Notes: generated from the sequence alone by a model not told the origin. A DNA stretch of 11,843 nucleotides from Clostridia bacterium (GCA_007133365.1 SLMV01000110.1:1-11843), one strand, 5' to 3'. Positions 1 through 6,570 are shown, counted from the stretch's first letter. A program made the numbers and translations.

Positions 1-48
1 AATTGACGTCTTACTTTCGATTGACAGACGCTTGCTTTTTGACTTGCC

Positions 49-77
49 TTGCCCCACGCGCACAGATAATTTAAGAT
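49..77 (+). promoter_or_regulatory. Candidate sigma-A-type promoter
   Basis: TTGCCC at 49-54 and TAAGAT at 72-77 are separated by 17 bases, upstream of the first gene. An alternative -10, GATAAT at 65-70, pairs less well with TTGACT at 39-44 (20-base spacer) or TTGCCT at 44-49 (15-base spacer). The match is by eye only and several overlapping choices exist, so the position is uncertain. Confidence 0.25.
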
Positions 78-132
78 GAATAATGATGTGCTGATATCGA
101 TTTTCCTTACGGTACGAATATAGGAGGCTGAG

Positions 133-1101
133 ATGGCAACCGGAATCGAGACCCTTGGTTTACCCCGTTATCTTGCATATTTCACCTTTGCACCTCTGTG
201 GGAAACCTTCTTTGGCGAACTCGGAGTTACAACCATCCCCTCACCTCCTACCAATATGGGCATTCTTGACGACGGCGTGAAAGACACCGTCAACGATGCG
301 TGCATTCCCATCAAAATCTTTCACGGCCATGTGATGGCCCTTCGCGACCAGGTGGATGCCATCTTCATCCCGCGCCTCGCCTGTTATGATGGGGAGGCCA
401 CCTTTTGTCCGAAATTCCTCGGTTTGCCCGACATGGTGCGACATTCCTGCGCAGACCTTCCCACCATCATCGCACCGCGGCTCGACGTCCGCCGACGGGG
501 GCAAGACTTAAAGCATTTCCTATATCGGGTTGGCCACCAGGTCACCGGCAATGGACGGAACCTGCGACGCGCCTACCTAAAGGCGATAAACGCCTTTACA
601 GAACAAAAGGAGCGATGGCAACAAGAAGGCTTGGCGGCTTTCGGATTTCAAGAACCCAAAGACACCCGGGTTCAACTCGGTTTGCTCGGGTATCCTTACA
701 TGCTTTATGATCGGTTCGCAAGTGGCGGATTGATTGACAAGCTGCATGAGCTCGGAGTACGCCTTGAGACGCCGGATACCTTGTCGGATGAGGCCATGAA
801 GGCGGGCGAGACGGACCTGGTGCAAAACATGTTTTGGTATTATAGCAATCGCGCCGTCTGGGCCGGGCTTCATTTCCTCAAACGTCCGGACATTGACGGC
901 CTCATCCACGTCACCGCTTTCGGATGCGGGCCCGATGCCATGGTGGATAAGGTCTTGGAACTCGAATGCAAGCAACACGACGTTTCCTTCATGTCGCTCA
1001 CCATCGACGAGTTGACCGGGGATGCCGGGCTATCAACACGTTTGGAGGCTTTTGTGGACATGCTGGTGAGCCGAAAACGAGGTGGCCGCCAATGCGATTG
1101 A
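133..1101 (+). CDS. Acyl-CoA dehydratase activase-related protein, first of a pair
   Basis: A 322-residue soluble protein of the family annotated as acyl-CoA dehydratase activase-related (DUF2229/HgdB-like). These proteins are relatives of 2-hydroxyacyl-CoA dehydratase components and are common in Clostridia, but no reaction is established for them. Family-like stretches are ACIPIKIFHGHV (Cys57), RLACYDGEATFCPKFLGLPD (Cys84, Cys92), FGCGPDAM (Cys265) and the C-terminal DELTGDAGLSTRLEAF near 292-307. Cys106 and Cys279 are further possible Fe-S ligands. The ATG follows AGGAGG (122-127) by 5 bases, a strong ribosome binding site. The 3' end overlaps the next gene by 10 bases, so the two are surely cotranscribed. 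No BcrA/BadF-type ATPase is in the window; one could lie upstream. The family call is fairly firm; binding of a cluster is inferred from the cysteines. Confidence 0.85.
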   Translation: MATGIETLGLPRYLAYFTFAPLWETFFGELGVTTIPSPPTNMGILDDGVKDTVNDACIPIKIFHGHVMALRDQVDAIFIPRLACYDGEATFCPKFLGLPDMVRHSCADLPTIIAPRLDVRRRGQDLKHFLYRVGHQVTGNGRNLRRAYLKAINAFTEQKERWQQEGLAAFGFQEPKDTRVQLGLLGYPYMLYDRFASGGLIDKLHELGVRLETPDTLSDEAMKAGETDLVQNMFWYYSNRAVWAGLHFLKRPDIDGLIHVTAFGCGPDAMVDKVLELECKQHDVSFMSLTIDELTGDAGLSTRLEAFVDMLVSRKRGGRQCD

Positions 1102-2201
1102 GTTTTCCGCATATGGGCACATCGGTGATCCCGCTGGCTTATTTATTTGAGGAAATGGGCCACGAGGTCATTCGGCCGGATCGTCCGACGGGTGACACCC
1201 TGACCCTAGGGGCACGCTATGCTCCCGAATTCGCCTGCATTCCTTTTAAGTTGGTACTTGGGACCTATCTGGAAACACTCCGTGAAAACGACGTCGATGT
1301 GCTCTTGAGCGGCGGCGGTTGCGGTCCCTGCCGCGCCGGGTATTACGGGGATCTTCACCGACGGATTTTAGAGGACATGGGGTATGATTTTGAGATGATC
1401 TTCTTCTTCCCTCCACTTAAGACCCCCCGGGATACTTATGAGAAGATCCGCAGACTCAAGCCCGGGATTGCCTGGACCCGGCTGATCAGCATCCTTTCGG
1501 TAGTTTGGGAAAAGCTTAAGGCTTTGGATGAACTCGAGATTCGCGCCAATCAAGTCCGAGTAGCCGAGCGCTTTCGCGGAAATACCACTAAGACGTTTGA
1601 ACGGGCCACCAGCTTGATCGACGAAGCCCGAACACGAAAAGCGGTTCGGATTGCTCGTGACGAAGCCCTGGCCTTAATCAATCAGGTCCCTCAGGTGGAC
1701 ACGCAAGAGGCCCCGCTGAAGATTGGCGTAATCGGTGAAATCTATGTGCAATTGGAACCCACCGCCAACTTTTACTTGGAAGAAAAGTTGGGAGAGTTGG
1801 GCGCTTATGTCCAACGAAGCCTTTTCTTAAGCGGATTCACCCAAACCGATGTCGTGCGCCTAGGCGCTAAAGATATCCAGGAACTCGCCAAACCCTACCT
1901 TCCCGAAAATGTCGGTGGGCACGGCCAAAATAGCATTGGGGAAACCATTTTGTATGCGGAGAAAGGATTTGACGGTGTCATCCAATTAGCCCCGTTCACC
2001 TGCATTCCCGAGATTGTCGCCAAGAGCATCATTCCCTCCCTCAGCGAAACGCTGGATCTTCCGGTCCTGACCCTCTTTATCGATGAGCAAACCGGCGATG
2101 CCGGCGTCGACACCCGGCTTGAAGCCTTCACCGATTTGCTTCGCTCGAAGAAGCGTCGTGCCCGTGGTCAAGCAGAGCCCGTATCCCCGTCCTTGCGCTA
2201 G
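1092..2201 (+). CDS. Acyl-CoA dehydratase activase-related protein, second of a pair
   Basis: A 369-residue protein of the companion family often annotated CoA protein activase or HgdB-like. The N-terminus MRLSFPHMG, the EFACIPFKL motif (Cys49), the GGGCGPCRAGYYGDL segment (Cys77, Cys80), PFTCIPEI (Cys304) and the C-terminal DEQTGDAGVDTRLEAF (331-346) are typical. The last motif and ACIPxK also occur in the preceding protein, so the two look like ancient paralogues that may form a heterodimer. The ATG at 1092 is chosen over an upstream in-frame ATG at 966. It is preceded by GAGGTGG at a proper distance, and starting there leaves only a 10-base overlap and gives the family-typical N-terminus. 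The stop codon at 2199-2201 abuts the stop of the convergent gene. The function is unknown; ATP-dependent low-potential electron transfer is the family theme. Confidence 0.85.
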   Translation: MRLSFPHMGTSVIPLAYLFEEMGHEVIRPDRPTGDTLTLGARYAPEFACIPFKLVLGTYLETLRENDVDVLLSGGGCGPCRAGYYGDLHRRILEDMGYDFEMIFFFPPLKTPRDTYEKIRRLKPGIAWTRLISILSVVWEKLKALDELEIRANQVRVAERFRGNTTKTFERATSLIDEARTRKAVRIARDEALALINQVPQVDTQEAPLKIGVIGEIYVQLEPTANFYLEEKLGELGAYVQRSLFLSGFTQTDVVRLGAKDIQELAKPYLPENVGGHGQNSIGETILYAEKGFDGVIQLAPFTCIPEIVAKSIIPSLSETLDLPVLTLFIDEQTGDAGVDTRLEAFTDLLRSKKRRARGQAEPVSPSLR

Positions 2202-2981
2202 TCAATCGGATTGCTGATTCGTCTTGGGATCCCCCGCTGGGTTGAGCCGGATGGTAATCGGAGTTGACCTTTGGTAGCCGTCGAGTTCCCGGACAACGCC
2301 TTCAACGGCATTTCGTAAAATCGTCTGCACAAAAGGTACCATATCAATCTGGTTCTCACCCACATATAATTCGATACCCTGTGTTGAAAGCACACAATCC
2401 GAACGTTTGCGCTCACCGCGTAAGATGGCCCCGGCCAATTCGCGACACGACAACCCGCACGCCCCGCAACATTCTCTTGGAAAATCCGGCAAAGCAAAAA
2501 AAGCCTTGTCCTCAATCAAATCAGCCAGCGTTTGAGCGTTCGTCATGGCGTTGATGACCGGAACTCCCTGGTATTTCTCGCAATCATTTGAAATGCGACC
2601 GGAAATGGCGATCACCCGCTCATCAAGGCGGGCAGCCACTTCGCTCGGGGTATTAGCGGTCACGATGATAGGTCCGGGTATGTCCTCGCTTCCCTCCAAT
2701 ATCACGTAATCATGGTTGTAAAAGGAAAGAATAGTCGAAAGCGAAAGATGTCGTTTGAACAATAAGTCCGTTTCTGTAAGGCCGCGCGCCGTAACCAAAT
2801 CCGCCCCGGCCTCAGCATGACGATAGGTATTGGTTCCCACCTCATCCATGGCGAACGCTTCAAAATGAATCTCCTTCACCGAGCCCACCGAGTATCGTCG
2901 CCTTCGAAGTTCACGGATTACCTTTTCAATGACGCTCGTTTTCCCCGACTGGCTCACGCCGATCACCGATATGAGTTTCAT
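2202..2981 (-). CDS. MobB-like P-loop protein with C-terminal Fe-S-type cysteine cluster
   Basis: A 259-residue protein. Residues 1 to about 150 match MobB, the GTP-binding molybdopterin-guanine dinucleotide accessory protein: Walker A GVSQSGKT (8-15), GSVKEIHF (33-40), the TNTYRHAEAGAD stretch (50-61, the MobB D-x-x-RHxxAGA region) and VILEGS (93-98). Downstream, LPDFPRECCGACGLSC with a distal Cys gives Cys171/172, Cys175, Cys179 and Cys196. This resembles the [4Fe-4S] domain of corrinoid/Fe-S proteins (PF04060 type), though with a C-x2-C-x3-C rather than C-x2-C-x4-C spacing. A tail of about 60 residues is unassigned. The ATG is preceded by AAGGGGG at a normal distance and lies 20 bases after the ecfT stop, so it is the last gene of the ECF operon. 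The fusion and context suggest an NTP-dependent step in cofactor or Fe-S handling rather than classical Mo cofactor maturation, but this is inference. Confidence 0.8.
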   Translation of the reverse strand: MKLISVIGVSQSGKTSVIEKVIRELRRRRYSVGSVKEIHFEAFAMDEVGTNTYRHAEAGADLVTARGLTETDLLFKRHLSLSTILSFYNHDYVILEGSEDIPGPIIVTANTPSEVAARLDERVIAISGRISNDCEKYQGVPVINAMTNAQTLADLIEDKAFFALPDFPRECCGACGLSCRELAGAILRGERKRSDCVLSTQGIELYVGENQIDMVPFVQTILRNAVEGVVRELDGYQRSTPITIRLNPAGDPKTNQQSD

Positions 2982-3000
2982 CGCCGACCCCCTTCATCTT

Positions 3001-3744
3001 CTAATAAACGATCCAGAGAAAAAGTCCCATCCCCACTAACATGCCCCCCCCGACCGCGTAGTCGAAGGGACGGGGTCTTAGGACGCGGTAGGCCGTTCGT
3101 TGGGAATACGCCCGAAAGCCCCGCATCTCAACCGCCAACGCCAATTCCTTCGATTTACTCATCACCCCGGCAATCATCGGCATCAAAAGATACGAGTACA
3201 CGCGTAACCGTCGACCCCATGGGAGCTGTTCCAACGCCACTCCGCGAAGTTGCAGGGCGGTAAGGGTTTCGAGTGCCTCTTGCCGTAAGAGGGGCAAAAA
3301 GCGGATGGCCACCGCCACCATAAACGCAAGTTCGTAAGGAATCCGCCATTGCGATAATCCTTGCACGATTTCCCGAGGGCTGGATGTCGCCATAATCGAA
3401 GCCGACACCACCACGATCAAAAGCCGTAAAACAACACCACCGGCACGTTCCAATCCCAAGGAACTGATTACAGAGACCGGTCCCAACCATAAGAACCCAT
3501 GCCCACCGGTAGTGAACACGCTCTGAATGATAGCCATAGCAGCGAAGATCCCAAAGAGCATGCGGGATCGTCGGAGGATCGGACGCCAACCCACCCCAAA
3601 TAAGGCGGCGAGACTCAAGGTCAAAAACCAGACGATCCCCAAGAGCAAAACCTCCTGTAAGATTACGCCCAAACTCGAAAGAACCATCACCAAAACCAGC
3701 TTCGTCCGAGGATCAAGCCCGGTGAAGCGTTCGGTCAGAATCAC
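3001..3744 (-). CDS. ecfT: ECF transporter transmembrane (T) component
   Basis: EcfT couples the two ATPases to the substrate-binding S protein in energy-coupling factor importers. From the GTG at 3744 the protein has 247 residues, beginning VILTERFTGLDPRTKLVLV, a typical EcfT N-terminus. Multiple hydrophobic segments follow (roughly 16-50, 62-80, 85-120, and one at the C-terminal end). The two coupling-helix motifs are present: QLRG at about 165-168 and EMRGF at about 206-210. An ATG at 3798 in the same frame would add 18 unlike residues and overlap ecfA2 by 86 bases. The GTG is preferred because GGGGGTGG sits about 6 bases ahead of it and the overlap falls to 32 bases. The tight overlap implies coupled translation with the ATPase. 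The substrate is not set by this subunit. Confidence 0.9.
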   Translation of the reverse strand: MILTERFTGLDPRTKLVLVMVLSSLGVILQEVLLLGIVWFLTLSLAALFGVGWRPILRRSRMLFGIFAAMAIIQSVFTTGGHGFLWLGPVSVISSLGLERAGGVVLRLLIVVVSASIMATSSPREIVQGLSQWRIPYELAFMVAVAIRFLPLLRQEALETLTALQLRGVALEQLPWGRRLRVYSYLLMPMIAGVMSKSKELALAVEMRGFRAYSQRTAYRVLRPRPFDYAVGGGMLVGMGLFLWIVY

Positions 3745-4387
3745 GGATGACCACCCCCCCGGACAGCTCAATAACCCGGGTCGCATACCCGGTGGCAAAC
3801 GCGCGGTCGTGACTGATGATCATCATGCCCACTCCGGCATCCAATAATTCCTCGAGATATCCGCCCAAGCGACGCTTGTTCTTCAGATCCAAACCCGTCG
3901 TGGGCTCGTCGAGGATCAAATAGTCCGGTGAATTCACTAAAACGGCCGCAAGCGCCAATCGCTGCTTTTCCCCCCTGCTTAACGAAAAAGGAAAGCGATC
4001 CCGTAGCGCCGACAAGTCAAAACGCCCCAACATCGTGTTGACCGCATGATCGATGACGTCGGGGGGCTTTCCCTGTAAACGAAGGACAAACGCCAGCTCC
4101 TCGTAAACGCTGGGTGCAAAAATTTGCCGCTCGGGTTCTTGAAACAAATAACCGACCGCTTGGCCAATCGCGCCCAAGCTCAGCGTTCGTGTGTCCTTTC
4201 CCGCGAGAAACGCCCGTCCCTCGGTAGGCTTTAAGATACCCGCAAGCACCTTGCCCAACGTGGTTTTACCGCTTCCATTGGGCCCAATCATTGCGGTCAA
4301 GCCCCGGCGGTAGATACGAAGACTCGTCCTTCTAAGGGCAAAATGTTGCCCGTTATAGCGGTAAGTGACATCTCTTAATTCAAACAG
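3713..4387 (-). CDS. ecfA2: ECF transporter ATPase 2, apparent CTG start
   Basis: ABC-type ATPase of an ECF importer. The reading frame is open from the ecfA1 stop, but it has no ATG, GTG or TTG ahead of the Walker A region except a TTG at 4300 that would delete the first beta strands. Translation from CTG at 4387-4385 gives 224 residues starting MFELRDVTYRY, the normal ABC N-terminus. GAGGG lies 6 bases upstream of this CTG. Motifs: Walker A GPNGSGKT (35-42), Q-loop Gln83, signature LSRGE (136-140; Arg replaces the second Gly of LSGGE), Walker B YLILDE (156-161), His193. The gene starts 12 bases after ecfA1 stops and overlaps ecfT by 32 bases. An ATT at 4393 is the only other nearby rare-start option, but the GAGGG is too close to it. 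Confidence 0.85.
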   Translation of the reverse strand: MFELRDVTYRYNGQHFALRRTSLRIYRRGLTAMIGPNGSGKTTLGKVLAGILKPTEGRAFLAGKDTRTLSLGAIGQAVGYLFQEPERQIFAPSVYEELAFVLRLQGKPPDVIDHAVNTMLGRFDLSALRDRFPFSLSRGEKQRLALAAVLVNSPDYLILDEPTTGLDLKNKRRLGGYLEELLDAGVGMMIISHDRAFATGYATRVIELSGGVVIRDSDRTLHRA

Positions 4388-4399
4388 TGGAATCCCTCG

Positions 4400-5104
4400 C
4401 TAAAGGATCGCGACTAATTCATCATGATCCAAAACGTTACGCAACGTTCCGTCTTTTAGTAACAAAATCCGGTCAGCCACCTCTAATTGATGGGGATCAT
4501 GATCCACCATCACAATGGTCCGACCCTCCTGTTTCAACGATTTGATAATCGCCCGGATGCGATGGGTTCCGTCCTGGTCCAAGTGGGCGGTGACCTCATC
4601 AAAGATGAGAATGCTGGGATCTAAACTCAAGACGGCCGCCAACGCCAGTCGCTGCTTTTCCCCACCGGAGAGTTCGTGCGGGTTCCGACCACGAAATCCC
4701 GGCAGTCCGACCTTTTCTAACGCTTCATCAATCCGTTTTTCAATGATGAAGGGCGGTACGCAAAGATTCTCCGGTCCGAAAGCAATTTCATCGGCAACCT
4801 CTGAAAAGAAGAGCTGGGTTTCGGGATTTTGAAACACAATGCCCAAACATTGAGCGATCCGGGCCGGTGTCAGTTTTCGGGTGCTTACCCCGTGGAGCTG
4901 GACGTCACCCGTCATGGTCCCACCCAGAATCAGGGGAATGATGCCGCTCATGCAGTGGCAAAGTGTGGTCTTCCCGCTGCCGCTTGGCCCCACGATGGCA
5001 AGCACTTCTCCCGGTCGCACCTCAAAGTTGAGGTCCCGCAGTAGAGGTGGAGTCCCAAAGGAAAAGGAGTAACCCAGTTGCACAGCCTTAAGCGGAAAAG
5101 TCAT
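4400..5104 (-). CDS. ecfA1: ECF transporter ATPase 1
   Basis: A 234-residue ABC ATPase, the partner of the downstream ATPase in an ECF module. Motifs in order: Walker A GPSGSGKT (39-46), Q-loop Gln92 within VFQNPETQLFF, signature LSGGE (145-149), Walker B ILIFDE (165-170), D-loop region AHLD, and His202. The segment NPETQLFF after the Q-loop is typical of EcfA rather than of amino-acid or drug ABC proteins. The ATG at 5104 overlaps the preceding stop as ATGA, which indicates translational coupling within the operon. All catalytic residues are present, so this should be an active ATPase pairing with the second one as a heterodimer. Confidence 0.93.
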   Translation of the reverse strand: MTFPLKAVQLGYSFSFGTPPLLRDLNFEVRPGEVLAIVGPSGSGKTTLCHCMSGIIPLILGGTMTGDVQLHGVSTRKLTPARIAQCLGIVFQNPETQLFFSEVADEIAFGPENLCVPPFIIEKRIDEALEKVGLPGFRGRNPHELSGGEKQRLALAAVLSLDPSILIFDEVTAHLDQDGTHRIRAIIKSLKQEGRTIVMVDHDPHQLEVADRILLLKDGTLRNVLDHDELVAIL

Positions 5105-5613
5105 TTCATTTCAATCTCCATCACGTGTTTGTTCCATCGTTGACCGAAATCGTCTTTTCGAACGATCAGTTGATAGGGACCCGAACCGCCCGCTTCGCGC
5201 GAACGCATACGTTCCCCGTTCTTTTCATACACCAGGTAAACATTGTCTTCTTGCAACACGTCCTCACCGGTCACCGTGACGGTATAACCATCAGCGGCGC
5301 GGACGATCACTTGATCTTCCGCTCTAACGTTGAGATCGTGTTCCATCAACAAATCGCTCAACAAGATTCCCTGGTAGGTGTGTTGTTGCTCTTGAGCGTC
5401 GCTGCTTCTGAGGGTGGCGCCAAAACGATGTTGTTCTAAGGATCGGACATCGTCGAACGTGACCGTGGCTACCTCCTCGCCATTTGCAATGATAAAAAGC
5501 GTGGCGTCCTGCTGGCTGGACCAGCGCTTTGCCCCCCCCTGAATGTTGAAATAGGCTAATCCCATCACCAAGACCCCTAACACAGCAATCACCCATAAAA
5601 CGGTGCGATTCAC
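5101..5613 (-). CDS. Membrane-anchored protein with oxidoreductase molybdopterin-domain-like fold
   Basis: From the GTG at 5613 the product has 170 residues. Residues 4-22 form one hydrophobic segment, so it is likely held outside the membrane by an N-terminal anchor or uncleaved signal. The rest resembles the sulfite-oxidase molybdopterin-binding fold (PF00174-like): YQGILLSDLL (80-89), VRAADGYTVTV (104-114), GGSGPYQLIV (142-151), and a terminal W-x-KHVMEIEM. The protein contains no cysteine and lacks the Mo-ligating region, so oxidoreductase activity is unlikely. It may bind a ligand and pass it to the S component. The GTG follows GGGAGG by 8-9 bases; an in-frame ATG at 5649 would place non-hydrophobic residues before the anchor and lacks this site. 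It overlaps ecfA1 by 4 bases. The fold call is by pattern recognition. Confidence 0.65.
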   Translation of the reverse strand: MNRTVLWVIAVLGVLVMGLAYFNIQGGAKRWSSQQDATLFIIANGEEVATVTFDDVRSLEQHRFGATLRSSDAQEQQHTYQGILLSDLLMEHDLNVRAEDQVIVRAADGYTVTVTGEDVLQEDNVYLVYEKNGERMRSREAGGSGPYQLIVRKDDFGQRWNKHVMEIEMK

Positions 5614-5701
5614 AATCGTTTCCTCCCTACCTTTCCTTACACAATTCATCGCGTCTGGTGAAAAACCCCAACATCAAAGCCTTCGATTATCGCGGCTGTC
5701 C

Positions 5702-5737
5702 CGGGTCAGAAGAATTCCTTCACGATCCCCCGACCCG
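5702..5737 (-). other. Hairpin between S component and anchored protein genes
   Basis: CGGGTC (5702-5707) pairs with GACCCG (5732-5737), and an inner GAAG/CTTC pairing can extend it. There is no U tract on either side, so it is not a terminator. It lies in the 186-base gap within the operon and could affect mRNA processing or stability. Confidence 0.3.
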
Positions 5738-5799
5738 ATGATGTCGCCTAATCGTTGCTTCTCCAATATCCGACCCTCACTAGCGAAACGCTTAAGTCC

Positions 5800-6354
5800 C
5801 TATCTTATCATCGCATCCGAAAAGCGACGACTCACCGTATGGGCAATGAGGCCCCCAATTCCTCCCGACAGCGCACCGGCAGACAGGGTGAGAAGCAACG
5901 GGATAAGGGGAAGGCGAAAGAAAACCAAATTAACCAAAAGCGCGCCACTGGTATTGGCTGCAATACCGGCGGCAAAACAGCACCCGGCACAACACCCCCG
6001 ATGACGGCTCACGGCAAACACCCCATCGACTGCGAGTCCGGGAACCACATACGTAATCAGGCTCAATAGACCATGGGTTCCCAGCATCCCCACTCCCATG
6101 ACGACAATAGCCTGAACCAGCGCAATCAAGGTGGCGGCCCCGCTTTTTTTGACCAGGGCCGCCCCGAGCACCAGCCACATCATGTAAAACCCTCCGGCCA
6201 CGGCCCCACCCGGAATGAAAAGGGGCCCCGTCACCAAATGAACGAGGGGTACAATGAGCGGTTTGGTTACGATGCCAAGACACGCCATCAAGGCGATGAC
6301 AACGAAGTCATAGATTGAAAAACGGGCGATAAACCCATCCCAATATCGCGTCAT
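5800..6354 (-). CDS. ECF transporter S component, substrate unknown
   Basis: A 184-residue integral membrane protein with about five or six hydrophobic segments (roughly 13-30, 33-48, 52-68, 73-92, 96-115 and 138-172), the size and layout of ECF substrate-binding subunits. The stretches IPGGAVAGGFYMMW and GTHGLLSLITYVVPG recall S proteins of the YkoE/thiamine-precursor type, but the match is not close enough to name a substrate. A striking CCAGCC at 121-126, just after the basic RHR, suggests a soft-metal or thiol-dependent ligand site, or redox chemistry. The ATG is preceded by GGAGG at 4-5 bases. It is the first gene of the six-gene ECF operon, behind a structured leader. A 186-base gap separates it from the next gene, but no promoter was recognised there. 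Confidence 0.75.
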   Translation of the reverse strand: MTRYWDGFIARFSIYDFVVIALMACLGIVTKPLIVPLVHLVTGPLFIPGGAVAGGFYMMWLVLGAALVKKSGAATLIALVQAIVVMGVGMLGTHGLLSLITYVVPGLAVDGVFAVSRHRGCCAGCCFAAGIAANTSGALLVNLVFFRLPLIPLLLTLSAGALSGGIGGLIAHTVSRRFSDAMIR

Positions 6355-6366
6355 GTTTCCTCCATC

Positions 6367-6400
6367 AAAAGGGTCTTCCTACCCCGGTAATATAAGACCC
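6367..6400 (-). terminator. Candidate attenuator hairpin before S-component RBS
   Basis: On the minus strand GGGTCTT (6400-6394) pairs perfectly with AAGACCC (6377-6371), with a 16-base interior that can form a further TAC/GTA pairing, followed by four T residues (6370-6367). It sits directly ahead of the GGAGG and ATG of the S component. That position suits an attenuator or translational switch more than a plain terminator. The U tract is short. Confidence 0.4.
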
Positions 6401-6415
6401 TCACGTTTCCGGGCC

Positions 6416-6458
6416 AAAAATCACATTGCCCTGCCATAAGATCTCTGGTCATGGTGAT
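6416..6458 (-). promoter_or_regulatory. Leader hairpin with U5 tract
   Basis: On the minus strand ATCACCAT (6458-6451) pairs with ATGTGAT (6426-6420) with one bulged base, and an inner CCA/TGG pairing is possible. Five T residues span 6420-6416. It could be another weak terminator or part of a leader RNA structure upstream of the ECF operon. Confidence 0.3.
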
Positions 6459-6480
6459 CCCCCAAACCTCTTGATCCCTA

Positions 6481-6516
6481 CTCGCCGGGTCTAGGATCGA
6501 ACTTGAACCCCCCGAG
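6481..6516. repeat. Imperfect inverted repeat with symmetric mismatch
   Basis: CTCG (6481-6484) and GGGT (6487-6490) pair with ACCC (6507-6510) and CGAG (6513-6516). They flank a 2x2 mismatch (cc/cc on +, GG/GG on -) and a 16-base loop. It lies between the intrinsic terminator and the S-component gene and may be an operator or a leader RNA stem. Confidence 0.35.
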
Positions 6517-6543
6517 TATTTTTCGCACTATCTTCCCCGGCAC

Positions 6544-6570
6544 AAAAAAACCATCTCGCAAAGGAGATGG
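6544..6570 (-). terminator. Rho-independent terminator, minus strand
   Basis: On the minus strand CCATCTC (6570-6564) and GAGATGG (6557-6551) form a perfect 7-bp stem with a 6-base loop, followed by seven T residues (6550-6544). It is the clearest terminator in the window. It may end transcripts coming from the upstream peroxiredoxin/rhodanese operon (whose stop is about 380 bases away), or act as a premature terminator in the ECF operon leader. Confidence 0.75.

Noticed and set aside
405..710. 101-codon + strand frame inside the first gene
   Set aside because: It is an overlapping alternative frame with low-complexity Arg/Pro-rich translation and no start signal; the same applies to the many antisense frames across the window.
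966..1091. N-terminal extension of the second activase-related gene from ATG 966
   Set aside because: The extension lies in another frame of the preceding gene, is Arg-rich and unlike the family, while ATG 1092 has a good RBS and the typical N-terminus.
3745..3798. Upstream ATG start for ecfT
   Set aside because: It adds a Pro/Gly-rich segment unlike EcfT and increases overlap with ecfA2; the GTG at 3744 has the better RBS.
6484..6516. Minus-strand GGTTCAAGTTCGATCC resembles a tRNA T arm
   Set aside because: No 5-bp stem forms around a 7-base loop, and no acceptor or anticodon arm is found nearby.
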